From: an uncultured Bacteroides sp.
GTDB lineage: Bacteria > Bacteroidota > Bacteroidia > Bacteroidales > Bacteroidaceae
Length of the DNA: 64,000 nt
Direction: 5' to 3'
Assembly (NCBI RefSeq): GCF_900547205.1
Contig: NZ_URFY01000003.1
Span: forward strand, 62,001-126,000
Shown here piece after piece: positions 43,793 through 53,833 of this stretch. How positions within the stretch are numbered: position 1 is the stretch's first letter; each line of letters begins with the position of its first letter. A model generated the notes under the pieces. That model was not told the origin of the DNA, ran no database searches, and saw only the letters and a program-made list of their open reading frames with translations. The position numbers and the translations under genes were made by a program.

Positions 43793-45238
43793 ATGATGAT
43801 ACTTGTCACTATTATATGCTACTTTGCGGCATTATTACTGATAGCCCGTATCACCGGACACAAAGGCGGTTCGAATGCGGCGTTCTTCAAAGGCGAGAAC
43901 AAATCTCCCTGGTACATAGTCTCTTTCGGAATGATCGGCGCTTCTATCTCCGGAGTCACTTTCGTTTCCGTGCCGGGCATGGTGCGCGGCATGGATATGA
44001 CGTATATGCAGACGGTATTCGGCTTCTTCTTCGGATATATGTTTGTTGCCCACGTATTGCTACCTTTATATTATAGGCTTAATCTGACTAGTATTTACAG
44101 CTACCTCGGCACCCGCATCGGGCTGCGCGCTTACCGCACCGGTTCTTTCTTCTTCCTCCTCTCGCGTATGCTGGGCACGGCCGCCAAGCTTTACCTCGTT
44201 TGCCTTATTCTCCACACATACGTGTTCAGTGAAATGCACGTCCCCTTCTGGCTGATAGCCGTCGGTTCGGTAGCGTTGGTATGGATATACACCCATAAGA
44301 GCGGCATCAAAACCATCGTGTGGACCGATACTTTGCAGACCTTCTGCCTGATAGCCGCACTAATCTGCATCATCTACTTCACGATTCAGAAGCTCGGACT
44401 CGATTTCAGCGGTATCCTACAGGCCATTCAAAGCAGCGAACACAGCCGCATCTTCGTTTTCGACGACTGGGTGTCCCGCCAAAACTTCTTCAAGCAGTTC
44501 TTCAGCGGCATCTTCATCGTCATCGTAATGACCGGACTGGATCAGGACATGATGCAAAAGAACCTCTCGTGCCGGAACCTGCGGGAAGCGAAAAAGAATA
44601 TGTATTGCTACGGCTTCTCGTTCATCCCGCTGAACCTCCTGTTCCTTTGCCTAGGCATTCTGTTGATAGCCCTTGCCGGACAAATGCAACTGGAGCTGCC
44701 CGCCATGAACGACGACATCCTACCGATGTTTGCCACACAAGGCTACCTCGGGCAGTCTGTGCTGGTTCTTTTCACCATCGGCATCATCGCAGCAGCTTTC
44801 AGCAACTCCGACTCCGCCCTGACAGCCATGACGACCAGCGTTTGCGTAGACTTGCTGAACACGGAGAAAGACACCGAAGAAGTGGCCCGCCGCAAAAGGA
44901 AAAGAGTCCATCTGGCACTTTCCGCCCTGCTGGCTTTCTTCATTTGCCTGGTAGAAATGCTGAACAATAAAAGCGTAATCGACGCCATATACATCATAGC
45001 CTCCTACACATACGGCCCCCTACTCGGTATGTTCGCCTTCGGATTATTCACCCACAGGCAGACAAACGACCGTCTTGTTCCGTTCATCGCCATCGCTTCC
45101 CCACTGCTCTGCTACGCCCTCGACTGGTGGATTGAGAAAGAAACCGGATATAAATTTGGCTATGAATTGCTCATGTTAAATGGAACACTTACCTTTGCAG
45201 GGCTTATGTCTATGTCTCGAAAAAAGAAAACGCTATAA
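43793..45238 (+). CDS. Sodium:solute symporter (SSS family)
   Basis: 481 aa from the ATG at 43793; a second ATG follows at once. About 13 membrane segments. SSS features: GASISGVTFVSVPGMV in the first helices, GTRIGLRAYRTGSFFFLLSRMLGTAAKLYLV, TGLDQDMMQKNLSCRN, and AAAFSNSDSALTAMTTSVCVD. These fit the solute and Na+ binding core. Substrate unknown. engB follows by 25 bp. An open frame extends upstream to 43379, but it runs through recR and is not coding. Confidence 0.9.
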   Translation: MMILVTIICYFAALLLIARITGHKGGSNAAFFKGENKSPWYIVSFGMIGASISGVTFVSVPGMVRGMDMTYMQTVFGFFFGYMFVAHVLLPLYYRLNLTSIYSYLGTRIGLRAYRTGSFFFLLSRMLGTAAKLYLVCLILHTYVFSEMHVPFWLIAVGSVALVWIYTHKSGIKTIVWTDTLQTFCLIAALICIIYFTIQKLGLDFSGILQAIQSSEHSRIFVFDDWVSRQNFFKQFFSGIFIVIVMTGLDQDMMQKNLSCRNLREAKKNMYCYGFSFIPLNLLFLCLGILLIALAGQMQLELPAMNDDILPMFATQGYLGQSVLVLFTIGIIAAAFSNSDSALTAMTTSVCVDLLNTEKDTEEVARRKRKRVHLALSALLAFFICLVEMLNNKSVIDAIYIIASYTYGPLLGMFAFGLFTHRQTNDRLVPFIAIASPLLCYALDWWIEKETGYKFGYELLMLNGTLTFAGLMSMSRKKKTL

Positions 45239-45263
45239 ACGCTATTAAAACAAATAATAAAAA

Positions 45264-45869
45264 ATGGAAATAACAAGTGCTGAATTTGTGATTAGCAACA
45301 CAGACGTGAAGAAATGTCCGGCGGGCACCTTCCCCGAATACGCCTTTATCGGCCGCTCAAACGTGGGCAAGTCGAGTCTCATCAATATGCTGACCGCCCG
45401 TAAGGCGCTGGCTATGACCTCCGCAACCCCGGGCAAAACGATGCTCATCAACCACTTCATCATCAACAAGAGCTGGCATCTGGTAGACCTCCCCGGGTAT
45501 GGCTATGCCCGTCGCGGAATGAAAGGACAAGACCAAATACGTACCATCATAGAAGACTACATTCTGGAACGGGAACAAATGACGAATCTCTTTGTGCTGA
45601 TAGACAGCCGTCTGGAACCTCAGAAGATTGACCTAGAATTTATGGAATGGTTGGGCGAAAACGGCATCCCTTTCTCCATCATCTTCACCAAGGCGGACAA
45701 GCTGAAAGGCGGACGTCTGAAAATAAACATCAACTCCTACCTCCGCGAGCTGAAAAAGCAATGGGAAGAACTCCCCCCCTACTTCGTTTCTTCGTCGGAA
45801 GACCGCACCGGACGTACGGAAATACTCGATTATATAGAAAGCATCAACAATGAAATAAACAATAAATAA
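45264..45869 (+). CDS. engB: Ribosome-biogenesis GTPase EngB (YsxC/YihA)
   Basis: 201 aa. G1 GRSNVGKSS (30-38), G2 Thr in TSATPGKT, G3 DLPGYGYA, G4 FTKADK. Binds GTP and helps large-subunit assembly; length is normal. Between the symporter and a DUF4923 gene, probably one transcript. Confidence 0.96.
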   Translation: MEITSAEFVISNTDVKKCPAGTFPEYAFIGRSNVGKSSLINMLTARKALAMTSATPGKTMLINHFIINKSWHLVDLPGYGYARRGMKGQDQIRTIIEDYILEREQMTNLFVLIDSRLEPQKIDLEFMEWLGENGIPFSIIFTKADKLKGGRLKININSYLRELKKQWEELPPYFVSSSEDRTGRTEILDYIESINNEINNK

Positions 45870-45879
45870 TTAGCTGAGA

Positions 45880-46479
45880 ATGAAGAGAAACATTTTATCA
45901 CTCACCTTCATGACTGTTTTTTTGCTGCTGGCAACCAACAGCCAGGCACAATCATGGGCGGACTTATTCAACAAAGACAACATCTCGAAAGTAGTGAACG
46001 CCATCACCGGCAATGCCGCGTCGATAGACATGACGGGAACATGGAACTACAAAGGTTCGGCAGTAGAATTTGAATCGGAGAACCTGCTGATGAAAGCAGG
46101 AGGCTCGGCAGCCGCCACCATGGCAGAAAATAAGCTGGACGAGCAACTGAGCAAAATAGGCATCAAAGACGGACAAATGAGCTTCACGTTCAATGCCGAC
46201 AGCACCTTCGTCAGCACAGTGGGCAAGAAAACACTGAAAGGAACCTATTCGTACGACCCTACCACCAAGCAAGTGAACCTGAAATACCTGCGACTGCTCA
46301 ATCTGCACGCCAAAGTGAATTGCACTTCCAACTCTATGGAACTACTGTTCAACTCGGACAAACTGCTGAAGCTAATGGCATTTATAGGCAGCAAAAGCAG
46401 CAGCACCGCACTGAAAACAGTAAGCTCATTGGCAGAGAATTACGACGGAATGATGCTGGGCTTCGAACTGGGAAAATAG
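45880..46479 (+). CDS. DUF4923 secreted lipocalin-like protein
   Basis: 199 aa with a signal peptide (about 1-23). GTWNYKGSAVEFESENLL, then a Gly/Ala-rich helix and beta strands (DGQMSFTFNADSTFVSTVGKKTLKGTYSYD), typical of the Bacteroidota DUF4923 family. Function unknown, probably periplasmic. It starts 11 bp after engB. Confidence 0.8.
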   Translation: MKRNILSLTFMTVFLLLATNSQAQSWADLFNKDNISKVVNAITGNAASIDMTGTWNYKGSAVEFESENLLMKAGGSAAATMAENKLDEQLSKIGIKDGQMSFTFNADSTFVSTVGKKTLKGTYSYDPTTKQVNLKYLRLLNLHAKVNCTSNSMELLFNSDKLLKLMAFIGSKSSSTALKTVSSLAENYDGMMLGFELGK

Positions 46480-46540
46480 TAAAATAGAGCCGTTTAATAC
46501 TATTTCGCACTCCGGAAAGTATATTTTAAGTAAAAAGCAC

Positions 46541-46548
46541 TAACTTTG
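46541..46548 (+). promoter_or_regulatory. -7 box of the DUF1573 gene
   Basis: TAACTTTG with a T-rich -33 region (around 46521). The ATG is 29 nt downstream. Confidence 0.55.
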
Positions 46549-46577
46549 CATCTTGTAATCACTAAAACGAAGGAAAA

Positions 46578-46973
46578 ATGAAAAAGATTCTTTTTTTAAT
46601 GACCTTATTAGTAATGGGAGTAAGTTTCGCATTTGCGCAAACAAATGCAGACATCAAGTTTGACAAGACCACTCACGACTTCGGAAAGTTCTCCGAAAAC
46701 AATCCGGTGGTTAGCTGCACGTTTACTTTTACTAATATCGGCGATGCTCCTTTGGTAATCCATCAGGCAGTAGCCTCTTGCGGATGCACCGTGCCCGAAT
46801 ATACGAAAGAACCGATTTTGCCGGGTAAGAAAGGCACAATCAAGGTGACTTATAACGGAACAGGCAAATATCCGGGACACTTCAAGAAGTCTATCACCCT
46901 GCGCACGAATGCCAAAACGGAGATGATAAGATTATATATCGAGGGCGATATGGAAGCAAAAGAAGAGAAATAA
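46578..46973 (+). CDS. DUF1573 Ig-like secreted protein
   Basis: 131 aa, signal peptide about 1-20. A single ASPM/HYDIN-like Ig fold: FDKTTHDFGKFSENNPVVSCTFTFTNIGDAPLVI, SCGCTVPEY (conserved Cys pair) and GHFKKSITLRTNA. Very common in Bacteroidota; role unknown. Monocistronic, with its own promoter and a strong terminator. Confidence 0.9.
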   Translation: MKKILFLMTLLVMGVSFAFAQTNADIKFDKTTHDFGKFSENNPVVSCTFTFTNIGDAPLVIHQAVASCGCTVPEYTKEPILPGKKGTIKVTYNGTGKYPGHFKKSITLRTNAKTEMIRLYIEGDMEAKEEK

Positions 46974-46994
46974 GAAAAAATAGGCTAATAACAT

Positions 46995-47026
46995 AAAGGA
47001 GAACCTTTCGGTTCTCCTTTTTTTTT
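46995..47026 (+). terminator. Terminator after the DUF1573 gene
   Basis: AAAGGAGAACC-TTTC-GGTTCTCCTTT followed by a T-run. Confidence 0.92.
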
Positions 47027-47102
47027 GTTTACTTTGAGCACTCAAAACGATGTAGCTTATCGGCACATTGGCAAATTGACACATTAGCAAATTATTAAAA
47101 CT

Positions 47103-49091
47103 ATGAAACAAGAAGAAGACAAATTCACCGGGTTGCCCGAGAATGCGTTTAGAGAGTTGAAACCGGGAGAGGTGTACAACCCGTTGATGGCACCTTCCAA
47201 GAGTTATCCGGAAGTTAATTTCTGGTCAGTAACATGGGGTATTGCCATGGCAATCCTGTTCTCCGCTGCGGCGGCCTATCTGGGCTTAAAGGTGGGACAG
47301 GTATTCGAGGCAGCCATCCCGATTGCAATCATTGCCGTAGGAGTATCCGGAGCGGCAAAAAGAAAAAACGCGTTAGGTGAAAATGTAATTATCCAGTCGA
47401 TAGGGGCTTGTTCCGGTGTAATCGTTGCCGGAGCTATCTTTACCCTCCCCGCACTTTATATACTTCAGGCAAAATATCCCGAGATGACGGTTACCTTTAT
47501 GCAGGTGTTCATCAGTTCGCTGCTGGGTGGTGTGCTGGGTATTCTGTTCTTGATTCCTTTCCGCAAATACTTTGTGAGCGATATGCACGGACAATATCCT
47601 TTCCCGGAGGCAACTGCCACCACGCAGGTGTTGATATCCGGTGAGAAAGGCGGCAGTCAAGCAAAACCGTTGCTGATGGCGGGAATGATTGGCGGATTGT
47701 ATGACTTCGTTGTAGCAACCTTCGGTTGGTGGAACGAGAATTTTACTACCCGCGTGTGCAGTGCCGGAGAGATGCTGGCAGAGAAAGCGAAACTGGTATT
47801 TAAGGTAAATACAGGTGCGGCTGTGCTCGGTCTGGGTTACATCGTCGGATTGAAATATGCTTCCATCATCTGTGCCGGATCATTGGCAGTGTGGTGGATT
47901 ATCATTCCGGGAATGTCCGCCATTTGGGGAGACAGCGTGCTGAATGCGTGGAATCCGGAAATAACTTCCACCGTAGGCATGATGAGCCCGGAAGAGATTT
48001 TTAAATATTACGCAAAGAGTATCGGTATCGGTGGCATCGCTATGGCGGGTGTGATTGGTATCATCCGTTCGTGGGGCATCATCAAAAGTGCCGTGAGCCT
48101 AGCGGCAAAAGAGATGGGCGGCAAAGGAAATGCTGAGAAGAGCATTCTGCGCACGCAGCGCGACCTTTCGATGAAGGTGATTGCGATTGGTTCTATCATT
48201 ACGCTGATATTGATTGTACTGTTCTTCTACTTCGACGTGATGCAAGGGAATTTGATTCATACGTTGGTGGCTATTCTGTTGGTAGCAGGTATTTCGTTCC
48301 TGTTTACTACCGTGGCAGCGAATGCCATCGCCATTGTAGGAACCAACCCTGTATCGGGAATGACATTGATGACGCTGATTCTGGCTTCCGTAGTGATGGT
48401 GGCTGTCGGGCTGAAAGGTCCTACGGGAATGGTTGCCGCGCTCGTTATGGGTGGTGTGGTATGTACGGCACTCTCAATGGCGGGCGGTTTCATCACCGAC
48501 TTGAAGATTGGTTACTGGCTGGGAAGCACCCCTGCCAAACAGGAGACATGGAAATTCCTCGGAACCATCGTATCGGCTGCTACCGTGGGTGGTGTGATGA
48601 TTATCCTGAACAAGACTTACGGATTTACGAGCGGAGCACTGGCTGCACCGCAAGCAAACGCAATGGCTGCCGTTATTGAACCGCTGATGAGCGGTGTAGG
48701 TGCACCGTGGTTGCTTTACGGCATCGGTGCCATATTGGCTATCGTGCTTACTTTCTTCAAGATTCCTGCTTTAGCGTTCGCGTTGGGTATGTTTATTCCG
48801 TTGGAGCTGAACGTACCGTTGGTAGTAGGTGGTGCTGTCAATTGGTTCGTAACGAGCCGTAGCAAAGACACAACCCTCAACACGGAAAGAGGAGAAAAAG
48901 GAACCTTGCTGGCATCCGGTTTCATTGCCGGAGGTGCATTGATGGGAGTTATCAGTGCGGCTATGCGCTTCGGCGGAATCAATCTGGTGAACGAGGCATG
49001 GCTGAACAACACATGGTCTGAAGTGTTAGCTTTGGGAGCATACGCACTACTGATTCTTTACTTTATCAAGGCTTCGATGAAAGTAAAATAA
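47103..49091 (+). CDS. OPT family oligopeptide transporter
   Basis: 662 aa, about 15 membrane helices. Blocks typical of the prokaryotic OPT group: SWGIAMAILFSAAAAYLGLKVGQ-like start, QYPFPEATATTQVL, and GTNPVSGMTLMTL. Proton-coupled uptake of short peptides is the usual role, but siderophore or metal chelate transport also occurs in the family. First of three tightly packed genes. Confidence 0.92.
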   Translation: MKQEEDKFTGLPENAFRELKPGEVYNPLMAPSKSYPEVNFWSVTWGIAMAILFSAAAAYLGLKVGQVFEAAIPIAIIAVGVSGAAKRKNALGENVIIQSIGACSGVIVAGAIFTLPALYILQAKYPEMTVTFMQVFISSLLGGVLGILFLIPFRKYFVSDMHGQYPFPEATATTQVLISGEKGGSQAKPLLMAGMIGGLYDFVVATFGWWNENFTTRVCSAGEMLAEKAKLVFKVNTGAAVLGLGYIVGLKYASIICAGSLAVWWIIIPGMSAIWGDSVLNAWNPEITSTVGMMSPEEIFKYYAKSIGIGGIAMAGVIGIIRSWGIIKSAVSLAAKEMGGKGNAEKSILRTQRDLSMKVIAIGSIITLILIVLFFYFDVMQGNLIHTLVAILLVAGISFLFTTVAANAIAIVGTNPVSGMTLMTLILASVVMVAVGLKGPTGMVAALVMGGVVCTALSMAGGFITDLKIGYWLGSTPAKQETWKFLGTIVSAATVGGVMIILNKTYGFTSGALAAPQANAMAAVIEPLMSGVGAPWLLYGIGAILAIVLTFFKIPALAFALGMFIPLELNVPLVVGGAVNWFVTSRSKDTTLNTERGEKGTLLASGFIAGGALMGVISAAMRFGGINLVNEAWLNNTWSEVLALGAYALLILYFIKASMKVK

Positions 49092-49096
49092 ATGAT

Positions 49097-49888
49097 ATGA
49101 GGCGAGTATTATCTATCATCCTATCGCTTTTGCCTGTCATGGCTTTTGCACAACAACCTGCCGGAGAGTCTACGGAATCCTCCGGCACATCGTGCAATGC
49201 CATGCTGGAGATTGCAACTTCCTATTTGGGAACGCCTTACGTTGCCCACGCCCTCGAAAGCGATGGAGAAGAAAGTCTCCTTATCAATACGAAAGCGATA
49301 GACTGCGTTACCTTCGTAGAGTACACCCTCGCCCAAGCGCTCGGCCCTTCTTTTGCCGATAACCTGCAAAAGATTCGCTACCGGAATGGCATCATCGACG
49401 GATACACTTCCCGATTGCACTACACTTCGGGCTGGATAGAGAACGGTATCCGCCTCGGATTCCTGAAGGATGTCACAGCGAAGCACAGTCCCACTACTCA
49501 GAAACTAGCACTCTCGTTTATGTCTACCCATCCCAAACTGTACAAGAAACTGGCAGATTCTCCGGAGAATGTAAAACGGATGGCAGAATACGAGCAAGCC
49601 CTCTCCGGACGAGACGTGCATTGGCTACCGAAAAACCAGTTGCCGGAAGCGGGATTGCCGTGGATTAAGGATGGGGATATCATCGCCATCACAACGAAAA
49701 CACCCGGACTGGACATTGCCCACATGGGAATAGCGCAATACGTGGACGGAAAACTGCACCTGCTGCACGCCTCCTCCACTTTGGGAAAAGTCGTTGTCAG
49801 CGACAGACCGCTGCGCTATATGCTTACCTATAACAAATCGTGGACGGGCATACGAGTTGTCCGAATGTCTCACACTAAAAATATCTGA
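49097..49888 (+). CDS. DUF1460 NlpC/P60-like amidase
   Basis: 263 aa, signal peptide about 1-19. A cysteine-amidase fold: YLGTPYVAHALE, likely catalytic Cys in DCVTFVEYTLAQ and His in IAHMGIAQY. DUF1460 proteins are thought to be muropeptide amidases. Gap to OPT is 5 bp and to the next gene 2 bp, so a periplasmic amidase is made together with a peptide importer. That fits cell-wall peptide recycling, by inference. Confidence 0.88.
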   Translation: MRRVLSIILSLLPVMAFAQQPAGESTESSGTSCNAMLEIATSYLGTPYVAHALESDGEESLLINTKAIDCVTFVEYTLAQALGPSFADNLQKIRYRNGIIDGYTSRLHYTSGWIENGIRLGFLKDVTAKHSPTTQKLALSFMSTHPKLYKKLADSPENVKRMAEYEQALSGRDVHWLPKNQLPEAGLPWIKDGDIIAITTKTPGLDIAHMGIAQYVDGKLHLLHASSTLGKVVVSDRPLRYMLTYNKSWTGIRVVRMSHTKNI

Positions 49889-49890
49889 TT

Positions 49891-50832
49891 ATGAAACGAA
49901 TAAAACATTTCCTTCTCGCCTCGTGCTTTCTCCCCTCGCTATTGGGAGCACAAGAAGTGGCAAACGCCTATTTTCTGGATATTACTCCGGATGCCCAATC
50001 GGCAGGTATGGCAGGCACGGGACTAGCCGTTACTGATAACGGAAGTTCGGCTATCTTTCATAATGCCTCCACCATCGGATTCTCGCAGGAAGCGATGGGC
50101 GTAAGTTATTCATATTCTAAAATCAACAAAGCCTTTGCCTTGCAGAGCGCGTCCCTTTTCTATCGTATCGGGAGGGAAGGGAAACATGGGTTCACGCTTG
50201 GTTTCCGCCACTTTAAAGAACCGGAGTTGGGCATGATAGGTAACAATCAGAATGTGGACTTTCGTCCTCGCATATGGGACTTGGGCGTAGGCTATTTCAG
50301 AAATGTAAGCCAGAATCTCTCCCTTTCGTTGACACTTAGATACTTGCAAGCGAAAGCCTTCGAGGATATGGACAGCAAACGCACGGTATGTCTCGACTTC
50401 GGCGCTACTTACCACCGCAACATGGCTATACTCGACGAGATGGCTTCTTGGAGCGTTGGTTTCCAAGCTGCCAACCTGGGAAGAAAGCTGGACGGACAGA
50501 AACTCCCTGCACGACTGGGACTGGGAGGTGCCATCGACCTGCCGTTCACCATGGAGAACCGCTTGCAGGTAGCTCTTGACCTCAACTACCTGCTTCCATC
50601 CGAAATCCGCCACCTACAGGCAGGCGTAGGAGCCGAATACAACTTCCTGAAATACGGAGTAATCCGCGGCGGATATCACTTCGGAGATAATGACAAAGGA
50701 GCGGGCAACTACGGCACTCTGGGCTGTGGAATCAACTACTGGCCGATTCGCGCCGACTTCTCTTATTCACTTGCCGACAAGGATTGCTTCATGTACCGCA
50801 CTTGGCAGCTTGGCATTGGAATAGTTTTCTAA
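49891..50832 (+). CDS. PorV/PorQ-like outer-membrane beta-barrel
   Basis: 313 aa, signal peptide about 1-20. The FLDITPDAQSAGMAGTGLAVTDNGSSAIFHNAS start is typical of PorV/PorQ (FadL-like) barrels, and it ends in Phe (GIGIVF). Role unclear: type IX-linked members exist, but no other T9SS genes are here. Its last 44 bp overlap the 3' end of lipB on the other strand. Confidence 0.82.
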   Translation: MKRIKHFLLASCFLPSLLGAQEVANAYFLDITPDAQSAGMAGTGLAVTDNGSSAIFHNASTIGFSQEAMGVSYSYSKINKAFALQSASLFYRIGREGKHGFTLGFRHFKEPELGMIGNNQNVDFRPRIWDLGVGYFRNVSQNLSLSLTLRYLQAKAFEDMDSKRTVCLDFGATYHRNMAILDEMASWSVGFQAANLGRKLDGQKLPARLGLGGAIDLPFTMENRLQVALDLNYLLPSEIRHLQAGVGAEYNFLKYGVIRGGYHFGDNDKGAGNYGTLGCGINYWPIRADFSYSLADKDCFMYRTWQLGIGIVF

Positions 50833-51472
50833 GCTCCTCTTCGAGGCGTTGCTTCACTTCGTCCATCGGCACATCGTGCTTTAATTCCTGACGCAGAGAA
50901 GTGACGCCTTTATCTATAAATCCGCAAGGATGGATATAGCTGAAATAGCGTAAATCCGTATTCACATTCAGCGCCAGCCCGTGCATAGTGACGTAGTGAC
51001 TGCTGCGCACCCCTATCGCACAAATCTTACGGGCACGCGGCGTATCACCTTCGAGCCAGACACCCGTAGCCTTCTCCAACCGTCCCGCCTCAATGCCATA
51101 GGTGGCACAGACACGTATCACGGCTTCTTCGAGCAGATGAACGTATTCTTTCAGTCCCAACCGGAAATCTTCCAGATTCAATATCGGATAACAGACCAAC
51201 TGACCGGGACCGTGGTAAGTAATGTCTCCTCCCCTGTCGATGTGGTAAAGGGTAGCGTCAATCGCCTTCAACTGCTCTTCGCTCAGCAGCATATTGTTCG
51301 CCTTTCCGCTACGCCCCAATGTATACACGTGAGGGTGTTCGCACATGACAACCCGGTTCTCATATGCCCCACCCTCTGCTTTTGCACGGACAATGCCGTC
51401 AAACCATTCCGTCTGCCGTTGCCAAGCTTCGGCATACGGAATTATATTCCAATCTACAAATAGTGTTTTCAT
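50789..51472 (-). CDS. lipB: Octanoyltransferase LipB
   Basis: 227 aa. RGGDITYHGPGQLVCYP substrate block, catalytic Lys in ARKICAIGVRSS and Cys in HPCGFIDKGVTSL. It moves octanoyl from acyl carrier protein to lipoyl domains, such as that of GcvH or 2-oxoacid dehydrogenases. The C-terminal tail runs 44 bp into the PorV-like gene. The -7 box lies only 5 nt before the ATG. Confidence 0.95.
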   Translation of the reverse strand: MKTLFVDWNIIPYAEAWQRQTEWFDGIVRAKAEGGAYENRVVMCEHPHVYTLGRSGKANNMLLSEEQLKAIDATLYHIDRGGDITYHGPGQLVCYPILNLEDFRLGLKEYVHLLEEAVIRVCATYGIEAGRLEKATGVWLEGDTPRARKICAIGVRSSHYVTMHGLALNVNTDLRYFSYIHPCGFIDKGVTSLRQELKHDVPMDEVKQRLEEELRKLFQCQAAKCGT

Positions 51473-51477
51473 ACCCG

Positions 51478-51485
51478 CAAAGGTA
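51478..51485 (-). promoter_or_regulatory. -7 box of lipB, almost touching the start codon
   Basis: Minus-strand TACCTTTG ends 5 nt before the lipB ATG. A start site at the usual distance would give a leaderless mRNA. Confidence 0.55.
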
Positions 51486-51506
51486 CAAAATAAAACGAAT
51501 AATCTA

Positions 51507-53714
51507 CTACAGTCTCCGTCTTCCCAAGCTCAACGAATTGAGCACTACGCTCACACTGGAGAATGCCATTGCGGCACTTGCCAGCATCGGGTTCAGCAAT
51601 AATCCGTTGATGGGGAACAAGACACCTGCGGCAATAGGTATGCCGATAAGGTTGTAAATAAACGCCCAGAAAAGATTCTGATGAATCAGTTTCACGGTCT
51701 GCTTGGAGAGCAAGAATGCTTTGGGCAGCAGCAGCAAATCGGATGTCATCAGCGTCACCATGGCAACGTCCATGGCAATGTCCGTTCCTTTGCCCATAGC
51801 GATGCTGACATCTGCCAGGGCAAGTGCTTGCGAGTCATTGATGCCATCGCCCACCATCGCCACTTTCTTTCCCTGCAACTGCAATTCGAGCACAAACTCC
51901 GCTTTATCATCGGGCAAGGCATCCGCTACAAAGCGTTCAATGCCCAAGCGGGAAGAAACGGCTAAAGCAGTACGCTGTCCGTCGCCCGTAAGCATACAGA
52001 TTTCGATGCCTAGGCGTTTCAGTTCTTTCACGGCTTCGGCGGAGGTCGACTTTATCGGGTCGGAAACTGCAATTATAGCCAGCAGCTCATTTTCGCAACC
52101 GAAGTAGATGATTCCATTCCCGTCCGACTCGTAGCGAACCAACATATCCGCCATCATGTCGCTCACCGTTGCACTAAAATCTTTCAGCAGTTTGTGGCTG
52201 CCTACCCAGTAAGTGGAACCTTGATAGGATACTTTGATACCTTTTCCTGTGATGCTTTCAAAACTGTCGAGCACCGCAGGCGTAATCTTCTCCTGCTCCT
52301 GAAGGGCGGCAACGATAGCTCCGGCAAGGGGATGCTCGGATTTCAGTTCGGCTGCCAGAAGTATATCTTTGAAATGATTTTCTTGCGTTTTCGCCCAGAG
52401 CCATCCGGTAGCGGTGGGATGTCCTTCGGTCAGTGTGCCGGTCTTGTCGAGCACCACTACATCTACTTTGCGCATTTGCTCCAGTGCCACTGCGTCTTTT
52501 ATCAGGATATGTTGGCTGGCCGCCTTGCCGATGCCCACCATCAAAGCGGTTGGCGTGGCAAGTCCCAAGGCACACGGACAGGCAATGACAAGAACGGACA
52601 CTGCCGACAGAATGCCGTAAGAGATATATTCGCTGCCGCCAATCACAATCCAGAGGATGAATGTCAGGATGGCAATTCCCAATACAACAGGCACGAAGAT
52701 TCCCGTGATACGGTCTACGATGCGCTGTACGGGGGCTTTGCTTCCTTGCGCTTCCTGCACCATGTGGATGATGCGGGCAAGCACCGTCTCGCTGCCTACC
52801 TGTGCGGCAGTGATGATGAACGAGCCATGTTGGTTGATGGTTCCGGCGAGCACTTTATCGCCTTTCTTCTTCTCCACCGGAATCGGTTCACCGCTTATCA
52901 TGCTTTCGTCCACAAACGAGTCTCCTTCTGCCAACTGGCCGTCTACGGGAATCTGTTCACCGGGGCGGACGACTACCATGTCGCCTACTTGCAGTTGTTC
53001 TATCAATATCTCTTCTTCCACCCCCTTGCGCAACACACGTGCCACTTTGGGCTGCATACCCATCAACTTGCGGATGGCGGAAGAGGTGTTTCCTTTGGCA
53101 CGTTCCTCCATCAGTTTCCCGGTGAGCACGAAGGCGATGATAACCGCAGATGCTTCGTAGTAGACGTGCGGTTCCAGTCCGCGGGCATACCAGAAGTCGG
53201 GGAAGAATGTATTGAACAGGCTAAACAAGAACGCGATGGAGGTGCTCAGTGCAACCAGTGTATCCATGTTGCTACGTCCTATCTTTGCCTGTTTCCAAGC
53301 TCCGGTGAAGAAGCCGCCACCGAAGAAAACAAGCACAGGAATGGTGAGTAACAACTGAATCCAGTTGGAGTATGGCATATGCATCAGTACCATCGAGAAT
53401 ACCAGTAGCGGAACTACCAGAATCCATGCACCGATTACTTTCCGTTTCAGGGTGATGTAGCGTTTGTGCTGTTCTTCCTCCTGACGTTCTTCTTTATGGG
53501 CTTCCTCCACAATCAGGTCGTAGCCTGCTGCAAGCACTGCCGCGCGGATTTCGCCGGGGGTCAGTTGGTCGCTCTCATAAGAAACGGTCAGTGTATTGGT
53601 AGCAAAATTGACGGAAGCGTCGTCTACTCCCGACAGTTTCTTCACTGTCTTTTCTACATTATTAGCGCATCCCGCACAATGCATATTCAGTACGGGAAAG
53701 TTCTTTTTCGTCAT
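51507..53714 (-). CDS. copA: Copper-type P1B ATPase (CopA)
   Basis: 735 aa. One N-terminal heavy-metal domain (MHCAGC, 11-16), eight membrane helices, ion-site CPC in VIACPCALGLATPT, phosphorylation DKTGTLTEG, the HP motif (SEHPLAG), and GDGINDSQALA. It pumps Cu+ (possibly Ag+) out of the cytoplasm. Last gene of the metal module, 119 bp after the HMA gene; downstream is lipB. Confidence 0.94.
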   Translation of the reverse strand: MTKKNFPVLNMHCAGCANNVEKTVKKLSGVDDASVNFATNTLTVSYESDQLTPGEIRAAVLAAGYDLIVEEAHKEERQEEEQHKRYITLKRKVIGAWILVVPLLVFSMVLMHMPYSNWIQLLLTIPVLVFFGGGFFTGAWKQAKIGRSNMDTLVALSTSIAFLFSLFNTFFPDFWYARGLEPHVYYEASAVIIAFVLTGKLMEERAKGNTSSAIRKLMGMQPKVARVLRKGVEEEILIEQLQVGDMVVVRPGEQIPVDGQLAEGDSFVDESMISGEPIPVEKKKGDKVLAGTINQHGSFIITAAQVGSETVLARIIHMVQEAQGSKAPVQRIVDRITGIFVPVVLGIAILTFILWIVIGGSEYISYGILSAVSVLVIACPCALGLATPTALMVGIGKAASQHILIKDAVALEQMRKVDVVVLDKTGTLTEGHPTATGWLWAKTQENHFKDILLAAELKSEHPLAGAIVAALQEQEKITPAVLDSFESITGKGIKVSYQGSTYWVGSHKLLKDFSATVSDMMADMLVRYESDGNGIIYFGCENELLAIIAVSDPIKSTSAEAVKELKRLGIEICMLTGDGQRTALAVSSRLGIERFVADALPDDKAEFVLELQLQGKKVAMVGDGINDSQALALADVSIAMGKGTDIAMDVAMVTLMTSDLLLLPKAFLLSKQTVKLIHQNLFWAFIYNLIGIPIAAGVLFPINGLLLNPMLASAAMAFSSVSVVLNSLSLGRRRL

Positions 53715-53833
53715 ATTATCTATATTTATATAAGGACTTCCGCCCTATCCTCCTTCTGTAATGGGAAAGAAGAAGGTTAGGGAGAAGTATAGTACATTGT
53801 TATTAAAACAAGCAAATACAGATATTTGTTCAA

